From positions 80,195,551-80,259,550 of the forward strand of contig CM045761.1 of NCBI GenBank assembly GCA_025200525.1: a stretch of DNA of 64,000 nt, given 5' to 3'. The notes under the pieces were generated by a model that was not told the origin of the DNA, did no database searches, and saw only the letters and a list, made by a program, of their open reading frames with translations. Origin of the DNA: Camellia lanceoleosa (lineage: Eukaryota; Streptophyta; Magnoliopsida; Ericales; Theaceae). Below, one piece after another: positions 11,718-22,902 of this stretch. Numbering within the stretch: position 1 is the stretch's first letter; each line of letters begins with the position of its first letter. The position numbers were made by a program, and so were the translations under genes.

Positions 11718-12300
11718 TTATGGGAGGTACAATATTTCTATTACTACTGTTATAACAACCAAGTGACTCACCTGAGTTCTTGGATCTCTGTGCCAATATT
11801 CAATACTCCCTTCTTGCAGTAAGGCCAAACCAATTGCTTGATCTAGAGTAGAGGGTTGAAATGGTTGAAAACCTGCTTTAATTTCCTCTTTAATTCTACA
11901 TATGTAGCAACTTACAAAAAAATCATCTGGTAACCCTTTAATATTGTTGCCTAGCTCTTCAAACCTCCTCTGGTACTTGACTATTTTCCATTGCCTTAAT
12001 TTGGTTAGATCTTCTATTGAATCTTCATAGACCTTAGTATCATATGCGGTTTGGGATGGGTTGCAAGAACTAGTTGCAGACGTGGTAGATTTCCCAGTTC
12101 CTTGAGATGAATGTGAAAATCCGGAAGCCAACTGGTCACACTTCAGATTCATTTTAGTTGACATTTGTTGAATTTTTCTCAACGTTTTTGTTGTTTTCTC
12201 ATTTGATTCCTCAAACTATGGGTTTCTTCTTCTGTGTGCTTTGCTTCTTGATCTAGTCTTGTCTGCATGGTCATTTGGATCTTCTGTAGCTGTGGACCAA
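11718..12300 (-). pseudogene. Ty3/gypsy gag remnant (chromovirus-like)
   Basis: A minus-strand frame of 154 codons carries the retrotransposon gag signature YQRRFEELGNNIKGLP, then CYICRIKEEIKAGFQPF and AIGLALLQEGSIEY. An earlier, frameshifted part lies at about 12,190-12,300. After a further frameshift a IKKFNIEGMERR segment resembles the linker before the zinc knuckle. The frame then meets the Copia 3' LTR, which cuts off everything downstream. The sequence style, short LTR and tRNA-Met primer site fit small chromoviruses of the Reina group. That subgroup call is tentative, because no polymerase or chromodomain survives. Confidence 0.85.
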
Positions 12301-12302
12301 CA

Positions 12303-12314
12303 GCTCTGATACCA
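12303..12314 (-). other. Primer binding site of the gypsy element
   Basis: The minus strand reads TGGTATCAGAGC between gag and the LTR, complementary to initiator tRNA-Met. It fixes the element's orientation as minus. Confidence 0.92.
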
Positions 12315-12315
12315 A

Positions 12316-12628
12316 AAAGAGCAACAAACGTTCTGTAATGGAGTTTTATCAATATAAAAATAATATGGATACAAAGTTGCAAACACTATATTTCATATCT
12401 CAAACCTCTCATACACTTCTTTTGCTATCTCGCCTTATCTATATCCAATTCTACTGGTTACATGAGTGAATACCTCGCCCTACAATTCTCTCCTTTCCTC
12501 CTCTGTTTGTCTCTGCCATTCAATTACCAAACAGGGTACTAACTGCTCTAATGAACTTAACACTTCTTTAACAGACTTGACAACTGAAACTAATCCTAAC
12601 TGAGTCAGCTAACAACTCATTCCCAACA
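12316..12628 (-). mobile_element. 5' LTR of the minus-strand gypsy element, inserted in eL32 exon
   Basis: On the minus strand it would start TGTTGGGAATGAG and run about 313 bp to the primer site. The right edge abuts eL32 coding sequence at the Pro-Asn-Ile codons. The complement of the LTR's first bases (CCCAACA) happens to match those codons, so the exact junction and the 5-bp duplication cannot be fixed. Its second copy is the partial LTR at 2300-2440. Confidence 0.75.
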
Positions 12629-12979
12629 TTGGCTATGGTTCAGACAAGAAGACTCGCCATTTTCTTCCTAACGGGTTTAAGAAATTTCTTGTCCACAATG
12701 TCAAAGAGCTTGAAATTTTGATGATGCACAACAGGTGCCCTTTTAAACTGTTTCTCCATTTGTCTGTCTTCTTTATTTTGACAAAAATCAAACCTGAATT
12801 CTGAATTCATCACTTGTCATCACTCTTTTTGGGGTTGATGTAATTTCAGGACTTACTGTGCGGAAATAGCACACAATGTATCGACTCAAAAGCGAAAGGA
12901 GGTTGTTGAGCGTGCAGCACAGTTGGATGTTGTTGTTACCAACAGACTGGCCAGGTTGCACAGCCAGGAAGATGAATGA
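12622..12979 (+). pseudogene. RPL32: eL32 (60S ribosomal protein L32), last two exons, 5' truncated
   Basis: This encodes the C-terminal half of eL32, a large-subunit ribosomal protein. Exon piece 12,622-12,734 encodes [18 protein letters not shown] through MMHNR. A GT-AG intron (12,735-12,849) splits the arginine codon. The last exon, 12,850-12,979, encodes [18 protein letters not shown] through ARLHSQEDE and ends in TGA. Both pieces are uninterrupted and splice signals are intact, so decay since truncation is slight. The first half of the protein, about 50-60 residues including the start, is replaced by a retrotransposon LTR and is not found elsewhere in the window. Small changes from the usual plant protein include Q for K/R in STQKRKE and H for R in ARLHSQ. 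Without its start it should be non-functional. Confidence 0.93.
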
Positions 12980-13242
12980 GCCATTCAAGCCTCAATTTTA
13001 TCTATAAATGCTTCACTCTTTGCATTAGGAGTTTCACAATTTGGAATGGAACAGTTTATGTAGGAAATTTTGTTTTAGTTATTTATGAGATGATAACATT
13101 TGATGCTCTTCTTTCTTGCTTGATTCATAAGCAATGACAATTTTACCTTTTCCGAGTTAAATCTATCTATACAGTTAACATCTATCTGTACTTTTATTTC
13201 ATTTTACAAAAACTCCATTGCACAAGATCAATGTCTACCCAG

Positions 13243-13681
13243 TGTCTTCTTTTTTGGCAACTATTGCTGCGCCATGAATTCAAAATGACTTGGTGTTCAT
13301 GAAAATCTAAGTACGTTTCCAATGAAAAAATTTATTATTTACTAGTTTTGGGAACAAAAATATTAGAGTCTTCAAAAATTTTACCAAATATTTTACATGG
13401 GCGTGTTATTCACATGGGACTTATGTTTGGTAGAATTTAAGAAAATGTAACCAATGAGAGAGAGAGAGGGTCAAAAGGGGTGGGGAGAAAAGGGGGCATG
13501 AAACATTTTTGAATAGAAAAAGCCATTGCAGGTTGTTTGTTATCAACGGAATTTATAATGTTTGAAGTCTATTCAAAACAAGTAAATAATAAAACTTTAT
13601 ATTGGAAATATACTTAGATTTTCATGGATTCCAAACTAGTTTGAATTCACGGTGCAGCGATAGTTGCCAAAGAGGGAAGAT
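13243..13681. mobile_element. Foldback/MITE-like element
   Basis: Two inverted arms of roughly 110-130 bp face each other. The left arm has GGCAACTATTGCTGCGCC from 13,256, then CATGAAAATCTAAGTA and TTATTATTTACT. The right arm (13,545-13,681) gives the same series on the other strand. The loop is about 190 bp, AT-rich, with a GA repeat and a G-rich patch. No coding frame is present. No clear target duplication was found, so the superfamily is open. Confidence 0.75.
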
Positions 13682-14558
13682 GCAAAGGCAATGAGGGGGC
13701 AAAAGGACTTTTTACCCAAATTTTTGATTGACCTGTAACTAGTTTTCATTTGAAAATTGAATATTTTAATTTATTTTTTATAAAAAGATGTGCAGATAGA
13801 ATAGTGCGACAACTTGTATTTTTTAATTTTTTGACCGTTTTAACTTACTGATAAACGAAACCTAAGTTTCTTACCTAAGACTTCACAAAAAATTTAGACA
13901 TTTTAATTATAAATAATATATCATTTATTTCTTTTAACTGTAACAATTCCTAAATCATATGTCAGTGATAACAACCATGAATGGCCTTGTTATTCATAGT
14001 AAATTACAAAACTAAAGGCAAATATTTAATTACAAATGCTAACAAGTGCCCTTCATGCATTGGTAGGAAAATTGCAAATCAATGATAAGTTTACAAATAT
14101 TTATAAATTCATGAAAACTTTTATAACTTTAATTATTGAAGTTGGTAAAATTCACCATTAATTGGAAATTATTTTTTGAAAACATGTAGTGATTTGCAAT
14201 TTTCCATGCATTATTTAATATTGGGATTAGTATAAAAAGTATTTTGGAAATAATAAAAACGTTAAAAATATATTAAATTAAGTGAAAAGTACTATAAAAC
14301 TAATGAAAAGTCCATTAAGTTTTATACATATTTTGTCATTTTCTTTTACTCCTAAGACATTTGTTAGCGAGGCTCATGTATAATAAGTCTTCAATAAAAA
14401 CAATCAATATAGAAACTACTTGTTATTTGTTGTCAATGATTGATAGTTCTTGACAAATTATGAATCATTCAAGAACATAAAAGTCATTGCCAAAAAAAAA
14501 AAGGACATGAAAGTTATGTTTTGCTTATGGCAAAATGAATAGGCCAGTTTGTGAATAT
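13682..14558. other. AT-rich non-coding stretch
   Basis: No gene, long repeat or terminal structure was found. There are poly-A and poly-T runs only. Confidence 0.5.
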
Positions 14559-14567
14559 TAAACTAAA

Positions 14568-15078
14568 GAAAAATGATTTGTGACTCGAATGTGAATGTCC
14601 CGAATGCCCCTAAAGCCCAAAACGACGTCGTTTTGGGCTTAGGCTTTCTTTTCTTTTTTTTTTTTTTTCTGCCATTTTCGACGCAGAGGAAGAAGAGGGA
14701 GAGGGAGAGGGAGAGGGAGAGGGAGAGAGAGAGAGGGAGAGAGGCGTCGTCTCACCGCCCGATCGTCGCCGCTTCGTCATGCTGCCTGACGATCATCGCC
14801 TCGCCGTCAGCTCGTTGCCTCGTTGCCTCTGCCTCGCCAGAGCTCCGGCTCACTGCCTCCGCCCTGCCTCATCCCCGAGTTTGTTGGCCCCCTTCCCTCC
14901 CCTCCCCCTCCCCCTCCATCTCTTCCTCCCCTCCCCTCCCCCTCTCCCTCCCTCGTCTTCGTCTTCCTTCTTCTGCTGAAAAATAAAAATAAAAATAAAA
15001 ATTAAAACCATGAAACAACGTCGTTTCATGATTTCGGGGCACTCGGGGCGGACGAATTCGAGCTTCGAATCACAACTC
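14568..15078. mobile_element. Non-autonomous Mutator-like element with 9-bp target duplication
   Basis: The element is flanked by TAAACTAAA on both sides (14,559-14,567 and 15,079-15,087), a 9-bp direct repeat as made by Mutator transposases. The ends are imperfect inverted repeats of about 60-70 bp sharing TTGTGAYTCGAA, TGTCC/CGTCC, CCCGARTGCCCC and an ACGT-centred palindrome. Inside is a T run, a (GGGAGA)n tract (about 14,690-14,740), then a GC- and CpG-rich, C-rich stretch and an AAAAT repeat. Open frames here reflect composition and are unlikely to be genes. Confidence 0.75.
14613..14640. repeat. 28-bp perfect palindrome centred on GACGTC
   Basis: AAGCCCAAAACGAC is followed exactly by its complement. 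It sits in the left terminal inverted repeat. A one-mismatch partner of 22 bp (15,009-15,030), centred on the same core, lies in the right one. The mismatch is a C-to-T type change at a CpG. Confidence 0.9.
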
Positions 15079-15087
15079 TAAACTAAA

Positions 15088-16278
15088 CATTGAGTTTTTC
15101 TTGTATTTTACAACTTAACATGACAGAATTTGAGGGATTCGTGGCACCAATAACTGGCCAGTTTGATAATCTGAACTATTCATTTTGTAAGGCTATCAAT
15201 GTATATCATCAATGAAAAAATTTAGTTTAATTTAATAATTGTAACATTTTTATTTTATCACATTTATATTCAAAAAAATAAACGACAAATATATATTTAA
15301 AAATAGACCATCTATATGTTTAGAGACAGACATGATAGAGCCTTATAAAATTAACAGTTTGGATAATCAAAATAAAACCTCTAGTGGGTCCCATGAGTTC
15401 CCTAAATTATTTCATGCTGAAATATGAACATGAGAGAGACCCAACCCTTAGACTAAAACTATGTAATCTTGTTATCATTTTCAAAATATTTAAAAAAATT
15501 TATTCTTTTGACCATTTAAGAAAATTTGTTTGTTTTAAAGGTGAATATAAAATTTTAGTGTTTATCATTCAAAATCAATATCACGCATTATGTGCAGCTT
15601 TAGTTCTGGAGTAGAAAAAAGAAATATAAATTAGCAATTAGACATGCTTCTAATTTTTATAGTGTAGATAAAAATAGAAAAAAGAAACACACTAGAAATA
15701 AAATTTTTTTTATTATAAAACAAATGCTTAACTAATGGCTCCATCACTCGTTAACAAAGGGGTGTTTAATATTTCGATTCAATGCTTAAAATTAAATACA
15801 TGAAATAATAATCAATTAAATTTGTTTGATAACTACAATTGATATTACTTAAAAATTTAAGTGTTCCTTAAAATATAAACTAAAATTTAAGAACATTTTA
15901 AAATAAATAAAACTTATTTAATTTTGACTAAATTTATAAATATTAAATATAAGTATTGATATAAACTCATTATTACTATCATCACTACTACTACCACCAC
16001 AACAATCACCATCATTATCACTATCACCACCATGCCATCATTACCACCACCATTACAATATAAAAATTAAAATATACAATTGAAAAATAATAATTTTAAA
16101 TTTGATCTTATACAAATTAAAAACTTATTTTTAGTTAAACCCTTAAATTTTTATCAAACAGTTTTTCAACTTAAAACACTTATAATTTTCAGTTTTCAAC
16201 ATTATCAAACATGACCAAAGCCTTGAAATTATTGTATATTTCACCTAAAATTAGGATAAATAAAGAATGTACAACCAC
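15088..16278. other. AT-rich intergenic stretch with degenerate CAT/ACC repeats
   Basis: No gene was recognised. At 15,965-16,065 there is an imperfect trinucleotide tract of CAT, CAC and ACT units. A short frame at 15,384-15,614 has no recognisable motif. Confidence 0.5.
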
Positions 16279-16281
16279 TTA

Positions 16282-16507
16282 GGTCTCGTTTGGAAACATA
16301 CTATTTTAGTAACTTTTTAATTTTTTGATTGAAATATGAGGTAGAAAAAATTAATATATTTGGAATGATTTTTCATTTTGTATGAAAAGATATGCGAAAA
16401 GTAGAGAGAAATTTTTTTTTTGATTTTTTAATATAAATTGTTGATTTTTTTGTTTTTTAGTGATTTTTAGAATTTTAGACTAAAATAGTGAGTTGCCAAA
16501 TGAGATC
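16282..16507. mobile_element. Tourist-like MITE (PIF/Harbinger), copy 1
   Basis: A 226-bp AT-rich element has inverted ends GGTCTCGTTTGG and CCAAATGAGATC, and is flanked by TTA on both sides (16,279-16,281 and 16,508-16,510). A 3-bp TTA duplication and a GG..GTTTGG end are hallmarks of Tourist-like MITEs. A second copy lies at 54,514-54,743. Confidence 0.88.
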
Positions 16508-16510
16508 TTA

Positions 16511-16907
16511 TGTTGAGTTAAAAAAAAATAAAAAATAAAAATAAAAATAAAAATAAAAATGAGACCTTATGTTTTGTTTGGTTGAGGGATTTGAGAAGAG
16601 AATTGGAAAATAAAAAGGCAAATGTGTGTGAAATTAGGTGAAATATAGGTATATTTTATTCATATTTACCTTCCTTTTTTATTTCTTTTTCTAAATCCTA
16701 ACCAAATACAGTATTAATGTATTATTAGCTAATTCCTTATAAATGTTAGTAAAAACTTTTTATACACATGAATTATAAATATATTTCGCAAATGGCGAGT
16801 GAAATTCTTCATGTAAGTCGAATACTTAACGTCCTAACATATATGTTGGCTATGACTAATTGGACGAACTCCATTGATTTATGGGACCAAATTTTATAAA
16901 TGGTTCG

Positions 16908-16948
<41 letters not shown>

Positions 16949-17326
16949 GTTTTTATAAATACACCCCTAAGGCCACCTTTGTGAAAACACACTTCTTAAT
17001 GTATATTTAGAAGGTTATTTTTTAATTATAATTTAATGGCATACACCTACTTTCAACCTCTCTTTACATTTCCTCTCCTTGAGAAGTTATTCAGCGGATT
17101 CAATTTACTGTGTGATTATGTGTCCAACTAATAGCATTGCACATAATTATTATAATCATTTTTATCTAAAGTGGGCTTCTGTCTTAACAATATTAAAAGG
17201 GCTTTTGTCTTCCTCATTTTTTGACCGTTGCCTTGGTGTCTTGCATTAATAGTATCTTCTATCTTTTTCATTTTTTCTTTGATGAAATTGTATCTTTAAT
17301 GTATTTGTTAAGTCAATAAATAAAAT
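16511..17326. other. AT-rich stretch with a possible small MITE and microsatellites
   Basis: At about 16,570-16,712, TTTTGTTTGGTTGAGGGATTT and CTAAATCCTAACCAAATACA form inverted ends that could be another small MITE. A (CT)n tract of about 30 bp from 16,909 is followed by (AT)n. No gene is seen. Confidence 0.45.
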
Positions 17327-17331
17327 CATAT

Positions 17332-18088
17332 TATTAGCTGCATATTTTGTACAAGTCAATTACAATTCGACGTGTGGCAGAATAAGGGTAATACAAAAAG
17401 ACTATTCAAGTCTTCGATCCTGATCATACACGTGGTAGTTAGTATTGATTATTAAGAGATCTGAGTAGCAGTGGATCAACAAAGAGATGCAAGGTGATGT
17501 GACTTCAACGGTTACTCACATTTAAATTCAAATTTAGGAGGGAAGCCTAACTGCAAGTGATGGCACAGTGGAGCTAATTATAAGGCAACATGATCAGCTA
17601 TTATGGAGGAGCAGTTCGACGGTTGGAAATACAGTTCGATGGTCATCCTTGAGAAGTATAAATAGTAGATAAAGCCCAGAAAAAGAGGCCAGACTTAGAT
17701 CCAAAAGACTAGTCTTATTCTACTTATTTTCCTTTCCAGTCTTACATTTCCTGTTCTTTACATTCCTGTACTTTAAATTCCTACACTGCACTTCGTTCAT
17801 AGGAGTAGTTTCAAGTAGATTGTTGCTGTAAACCTCTACGAGACTGAGTTTGGATCATTGTAAGTTTTTCATTTTAATAAAATGCTTCAACTATTCTTCA
17901 TTTAATTGTTGTTTTGCTTAATTTTCCTAAATCAAGCCACCAGTAAAAGTCCTCTTCATTGAGGCTGAAAGAACTAAAACACAATCGTTTGATAATTGGT
18001 TGGCAATTAATTTTCTGTAAGGATTGATTGATCCTTACTGGCATGCTCGCAATTACAATAATAACCTTCGAAAGCCAAAAAGTCAACA
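17332..18088 (+). repeat. 5' LTR of the Tat element
   Basis: It pairs with 49,850-50,606 at equal length. The expected terminal TG is TA here. A TATA box (GTATAAATAG, near 17,655) lies about two fifths in, followed by a pyrimidine-rich transcribed region. Most differences from the 3' LTR in the first 200 bp are C/T or G/A changes, many at CpG sites. Confidence 0.95.
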
Positions 18089-18090
18089 TA

Positions 18091-18114
18091 TATTTTTGAC
18101 ACGCCCAGTGGGAC
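18091..18114 (+). other. Primer-site region of the Tat element
   Basis: TTTTTGACACGCCCAGTGGG follows the LTR after a short gap. This position and wording fit the primer site seen in this group of plant gypsy elements (commonly GGCACGCCCxGTGGG). I did not assign the tRNA. Confidence 0.55.
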
Positions 18115-18122
18115 TAATTGAA

Positions 18123-20310
18123 ATGGCTAGACGTAGGAGACAATGAGAAAATGAACGCTTAGAAGAAGGCGTGGAATGAGAGGTAGAGATACCTAATCTA
18201 GAGGATAATGTGATAACGCATCCTGTGGAAACTCCCATTTTATCAGAACCTATGGTCGAACAGACCAGCACTTCAGAACAAGTACCACATGTTCATAATA
18301 TTGGACGAGACCAAGGAATTGGACCATCCACTGTTCTATCTACTCAGCCAATAAATCCATGGGGTGGCCTAGTAGATGCCATGGGACAACAGCTAATGAA
18401 CATGATGGAAATGTGGGCAACATTCTTTTTGGATCGAATGAATAACCACCAACCAACAAACGCAAGACACATGAAGGAAGTTTTAAATGTCCCTCAGCAA
18501 AGATTGGCTAGAGATAAACAGCCTATGCAAGTTAATGGACATTCTAATGGTCAAACTAGTAATCAAAACTATGAAAGACCATCACCTCAGTCTTGGTACG
18601 AACCTATTTCAAGGCCTATAGCAGGTCAAAATGCCTCAGTACTTAACAGTGAAGCCATGCAAATTGGTAGATCTGGCCTAGTACAAGAAAATGGCATAAG
18701 AATGATTCCAAATCCCATGTTCGAAGCCATACCTGGCACGAGGGGGTTCACTAATCCCTTATTCGAATTTATACTCAGGGGGTTGGAAAGTTTTCCTACA
18801 AATGGAAGAGACACAACACCTGTTCCAGCACCTTTCACAGGTTCTTTCACAGGACAGGCTCAAAGGGGTTACCCATACCCCCAACAGCAACCTGCACCAT
18901 AGGGACAACCAGTCCCAAATATACCACCTTATGGACCAAGAGGACCACAGGCACAAGGTTGTCCACCAAATCCTGTGTTTGTCCCTACAGTAGTGGTTCA
19001 GCAGGCACAAAACATGGTCCCTAGGGACCAAATTGCTGACATTGTTAGAGAGATGTGTGGACCGATGGCTCGGGAGGTCCAGACTCCTGTGTATAGGAAA
19101 CCATACCCAGAATGGGTAGATAGGGTACATGAATACCCAAGAGGTTTCAGGATACTAGATTTTGTCCTTTTTTATGGGAATGAAAACTAATCAACAGTGG
19201 AGCATATTACTAGGTTTGCTGCTCAATGCGGTGAATTTACTAATAATGACTATATGAAGTTAAGGTTATTCCCAAATTCCTTAACTGGGGGAGCATTTGT
19301 ATGGTATATTAACCTCACACCTGGCTCTATCCAAATGTGGCAACAAATGGAAGATGCATTTTATGCCCAATTCTTCCAATCGGAGCCAGAGGTTTCTATG
19401 GCAGATTTGGCAAGATTGAGTCAAAGGCCTAATGAGAAGGCTATCCAGTTTATTACCAGATTTAAAAGGGCTCGAAATAAATGTAGAGTCATCCTACCAG
19501 AGCCAGAATTCGTGAGATTGGCTCAAAATGGCTTAGAGTTTAGACTTCGAAAGAAGTTTGACTCAACTGAGTTTAGAGACTTAGTGGAACTGACTTATAA
19601 GGTGTCTAGGTACGAAGCATTACTAGAGGAGGAACAAGATCGAAATAATGCATCGTACAAGACATATTATAGAGATCCTAATTATGAGATTGATGCAACA
19701 GAGATTGTGGGGAAAGAACCTGCGATCTGTGAAGCATTAATTCATAAGGATACAACAATTGACCAGCAGTTTAAAAAGAAAGACCTTCATAGGAAATACT
19801 CTTTCGATTTAACTAAGGCAGATGACATTTTTGATCATTTGCTTGCGGTCAACTTCCTTAAGTTACCAAAAGGAGTCAAAATTCCATCTCTAGATGAACT
19901 TAAAGGAAAAATATATTGTAAATGACATAACTCTTGGTCTCACTCGACTAAAAACTGTATTGTTTTTCGAAACAGGATCCAAGAACAAATTCGGAAAGGA
20001 AGCTTAAAATTCCCAGTTAAAGCAGAAAAGACCATGGGGATCGACAGTAATCCATTTCCAGAAATTGGAGAGGTGGCAGCCAATGTCATTATGCCAGACT
20101 TCTAAAATTTGTCCTTGAAAGAATTAAAAGAAGTCAATGTGCAGATGCATGTTGCCAACCAGACAACTATCAAGAAAGACACTGGAAATCTACCAGCTAT
20201 TGGACAAGGTTTCTCACACCAGAGGGAAGACTCTGATGAAGAAGCACTGGATGACGATTCTTTAGAGGCAGCTGTAATGCAAAGGATGTGTCCCAGGTGC
20301 AGACTGAGTT
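18123..20310 (+). pseudogene. Tat gag, first part
   Basis: One reading frame starts at ATG 18,123 (MARRRRQ). It is broken by two early TGA codons, TAG at 18,900, TAA at about 19,188, a TGA near 19,923 and TAA at about 20,103. The N-terminal part is rich in Pro, Gln and Asn. The conserved core (about 19,105-19,650) has YPEWVDRVHEYPRGF, GGAFVWYINLTPGSI and FITRFKRARNKC, the usual gag capsid-like region. A CKWHNSWSHSTKNC zinc-knuckle-like motif follows at about 19,917-19,958. Gag would form the particle that packages RNA. The frame is cut by a solo LTR at codon YK|W and resumes at 22,903. Confidence 0.88.
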
Positions 20311-20315
20311 ATAAG

Positions 20316-22902
20316 TGTGAAGCCCCTAAAATATGTATTCACTTTAAAAACCCTAATGTTTGAATTATTTTCTTAAAGCCCCTCGGTTACTTGAATTAAT
20401 TCGAATCTTATCGGTTAGCATTACTATTTTTTATTTTTATCAAAACAGGAATTACCCTAGCCAGATTAGGTTCCCTAACCTAATTTAATTTTACATAAGT
20501 TACATGCATTTAACTCCAAACCCTCACTCTTTATTTAAATTCAAAACTTACCCAAAAACTAGTACTTGTACCTTGTACCTTGAAGTACCATCAATCATGT
20601 AAGATATATATATATACACCTTGAGGAGTGTGCCCTAGAACCAAAATTAATAAAAAAATGGCCCTTCCATCCTTCCCTATGGCTGGTCCTTCTAGGAGGA
20701 AGTGAGGATACAATTTTCTAAGTCTATCATCATGAAAATCTAGAAACTCATAAACCTAGTACCCTAGACCTAGGATGCTAATTCCAAAACTAGTTCCATT
20801 TTAACTAAGTGTTGCCTAAACCTATGAGTAAGCCTCCCAAATCATCCCTATTCTTTAAAACTTCAAACAAATCCTAACATTTCCATCAATTTCCAACTAA
20901 TGGGCTTTTAGGACATTTTACATCAAAAATTGTCTATATATACCAACACCCCCCTAGCTTGGCAAGCACAAATAACACACTCACACACACTTTCGGCTAG
21001 AGAGAGGGAGGAGAGCAAGAGAGAGTAGTCTAGAGGAGAAGAAGGAGGAAGAAGAGAGCCTTTTTGTGCAAAGTAGCAAGTAAGCCACAAACACAACCTT
21101 CTCTTTCATTTTCCTTTTTTCAATACATGTTTCTAAGGGTCTAAATAGTGTTTTCAAATCTGTTATTAATGAGTTCTTATGTTAAAAATGCTAAGGGTTG
21201 AGTATTGATTCCATCTCTCTTGTATTTTTCCCATTTTGGCACCAAACTATCTTTTTTTTATGCCAATCTCTCAACTTTCCAAGGGCACTCTTTCAAGAAA
21301 ATTTTTTGAGTTAAATATATGTTATTTAGCATGTTTTTTTCACAAAAGAAACGAAAACTTTCCTTTGGTGGAACCCTTTTCTCATAAAACTTCTTGTTTT
21401 GGGCATGGTACCTTAGAATCTGTTTTTTGTAGCCCACTTCTAGATATTTTAGAAAAATGTACAAAATTATTCTGTACCTCTACTTCATGTCAAAATCTTC
21501 CTTGAGGAGTTATCTTTCAACTGAAATTGGTTTCATCGAAAGACATTAAGCAGTTTGCAAGAAAATCAAATTTTCGTAACGGTCGACAGATTTGGACAGA
21601 ATCTGGACAGCACTGGAATGTTTTCTAAATAACTTGAAATCTAGAAAAGCAATCCCATTTCCGAAATATGTTCTAGAAACTAGATCAAATTCTCTACGAA
21701 CCATAGGAAGGCCAAGTCCGGTGAAGGATCTAAAATGGACCTTTCATTTTAATCTTTATGTGATACTAAATATGGAAATTGTGTTATGTGTGGATGTTTT
21801 ATACCCTTGAGTTCATAAGATTGTTTATTAGCTTATGATCATATCTTGACATGATATTATATGTGTTGTGGTTATGTTATCTGCCTTTCTCATCTTAAGA
21901 ATGCATGCTTATATGGATATTATTGTTTTATAAGTTGGACTAACCTTGATTTAAAACATTTAATTCAACGAGAAACCTAATGGGGAGGGTATTGGGTTTT
22001 TAAACACTTGAGTAATGAAAAGATGAGAATATGTGATATATGGATTGTTGGGATGCATTCCCTATTTGAAAGATTAAAGTCTTGCGCAAGTGGTTTTCGG
22101 AACCCTTGAACGGAGCGATTGTATTCGGACCCCAGGTGGTTTGGTGTAAGGAGGGATTCGGGCAAGGCCCTATTTTACCGTCTCTTTTGAGGCCCTGCGG
22201 TTGGCGCTACGCGGTACATAACTGTTGGTAGGCATCCGAGGTTAGTTTTGCAACAAAGCAGCAAAAGAGGGGGCATACCGAATAATCCACGTCCAATTCT
22301 TGTGGTTGGGAGGACGAAATCTCTTTAGGGGATTTCTAGTTTGCTAACTTCTAACTTAACCCTTTATTTATTCATTTGAGTATCATGCTTTACTACTTGA
22401 TGTTATAATTGTGATTGTGTATTGGACTGGAAAAAAGGGACAGGGTGTGTGTGTGTTCACTGGGCATTCGAAGTTCATGGCATATCATGCCAAGTGACGA
22501 AGAGGAACTTATAGCTGGAGACGACGAGCCTGAAACCTTCGAAGACTTTTGGCTATCCTAGAAAAATTAGAAGTTTCTTTTTTGGATATTTGTAAGACCC
22601 ATGTGAAGATTAAAGCTTTCTTTTGGGATGTAATGTAATGGAACCATCTTTTGGATTAAGTATAATTGTGGTTGTTATGTAATTATATTCTATGTATGAA
22701 CCTTATCGTTGCTTATGAGACCTTGTGTTAATACCTTTTAAGATCTGTCAAAAGGGTAGTGCACTGCCTCAAAAAGCTGGACTTAGAAGGGAGACCAATT
22801 TGACTCCTCTGGCGATCTGGGATCTTACTTGGTTATTAACCATAGGACTCATTAGTGACTCTTCCTTGACTGCAACCAATAGTGTAGAATCGGGGTGTCA
22901 CA
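20316..22902 (+). mobile_element. Solo LTR of a gypsy element inserted in gag
   Basis: The 2587-bp unit starts TGTGAAGCCCC and ends GGGGTGTCACA, and is flanked by ATAAG on both sides (20,311-20,315 and 22,903-22,907). The ends are short inverted repeats, as in large-LTR chromoviruses of the Tekay/Del type. A TATA-like CTATATATACC lies at about 20,934, followed by a (CA)n and GA-rich transcribed start. No internal retrotransposon genes, primer site or second LTR are found, so it arose by recombination between two LTRs. Small frames inside are not genes. The plus orientation is inferred from the TATA position. Confidence 0.9.

Noticed and set aside
14573..15005. Three overlapping plus-strand ORFs of 60-137 codons
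   Set aside because: They lie in GA repeats and a C-rich stretch inside a Mutator-like element, and are open in several frames because of composition.
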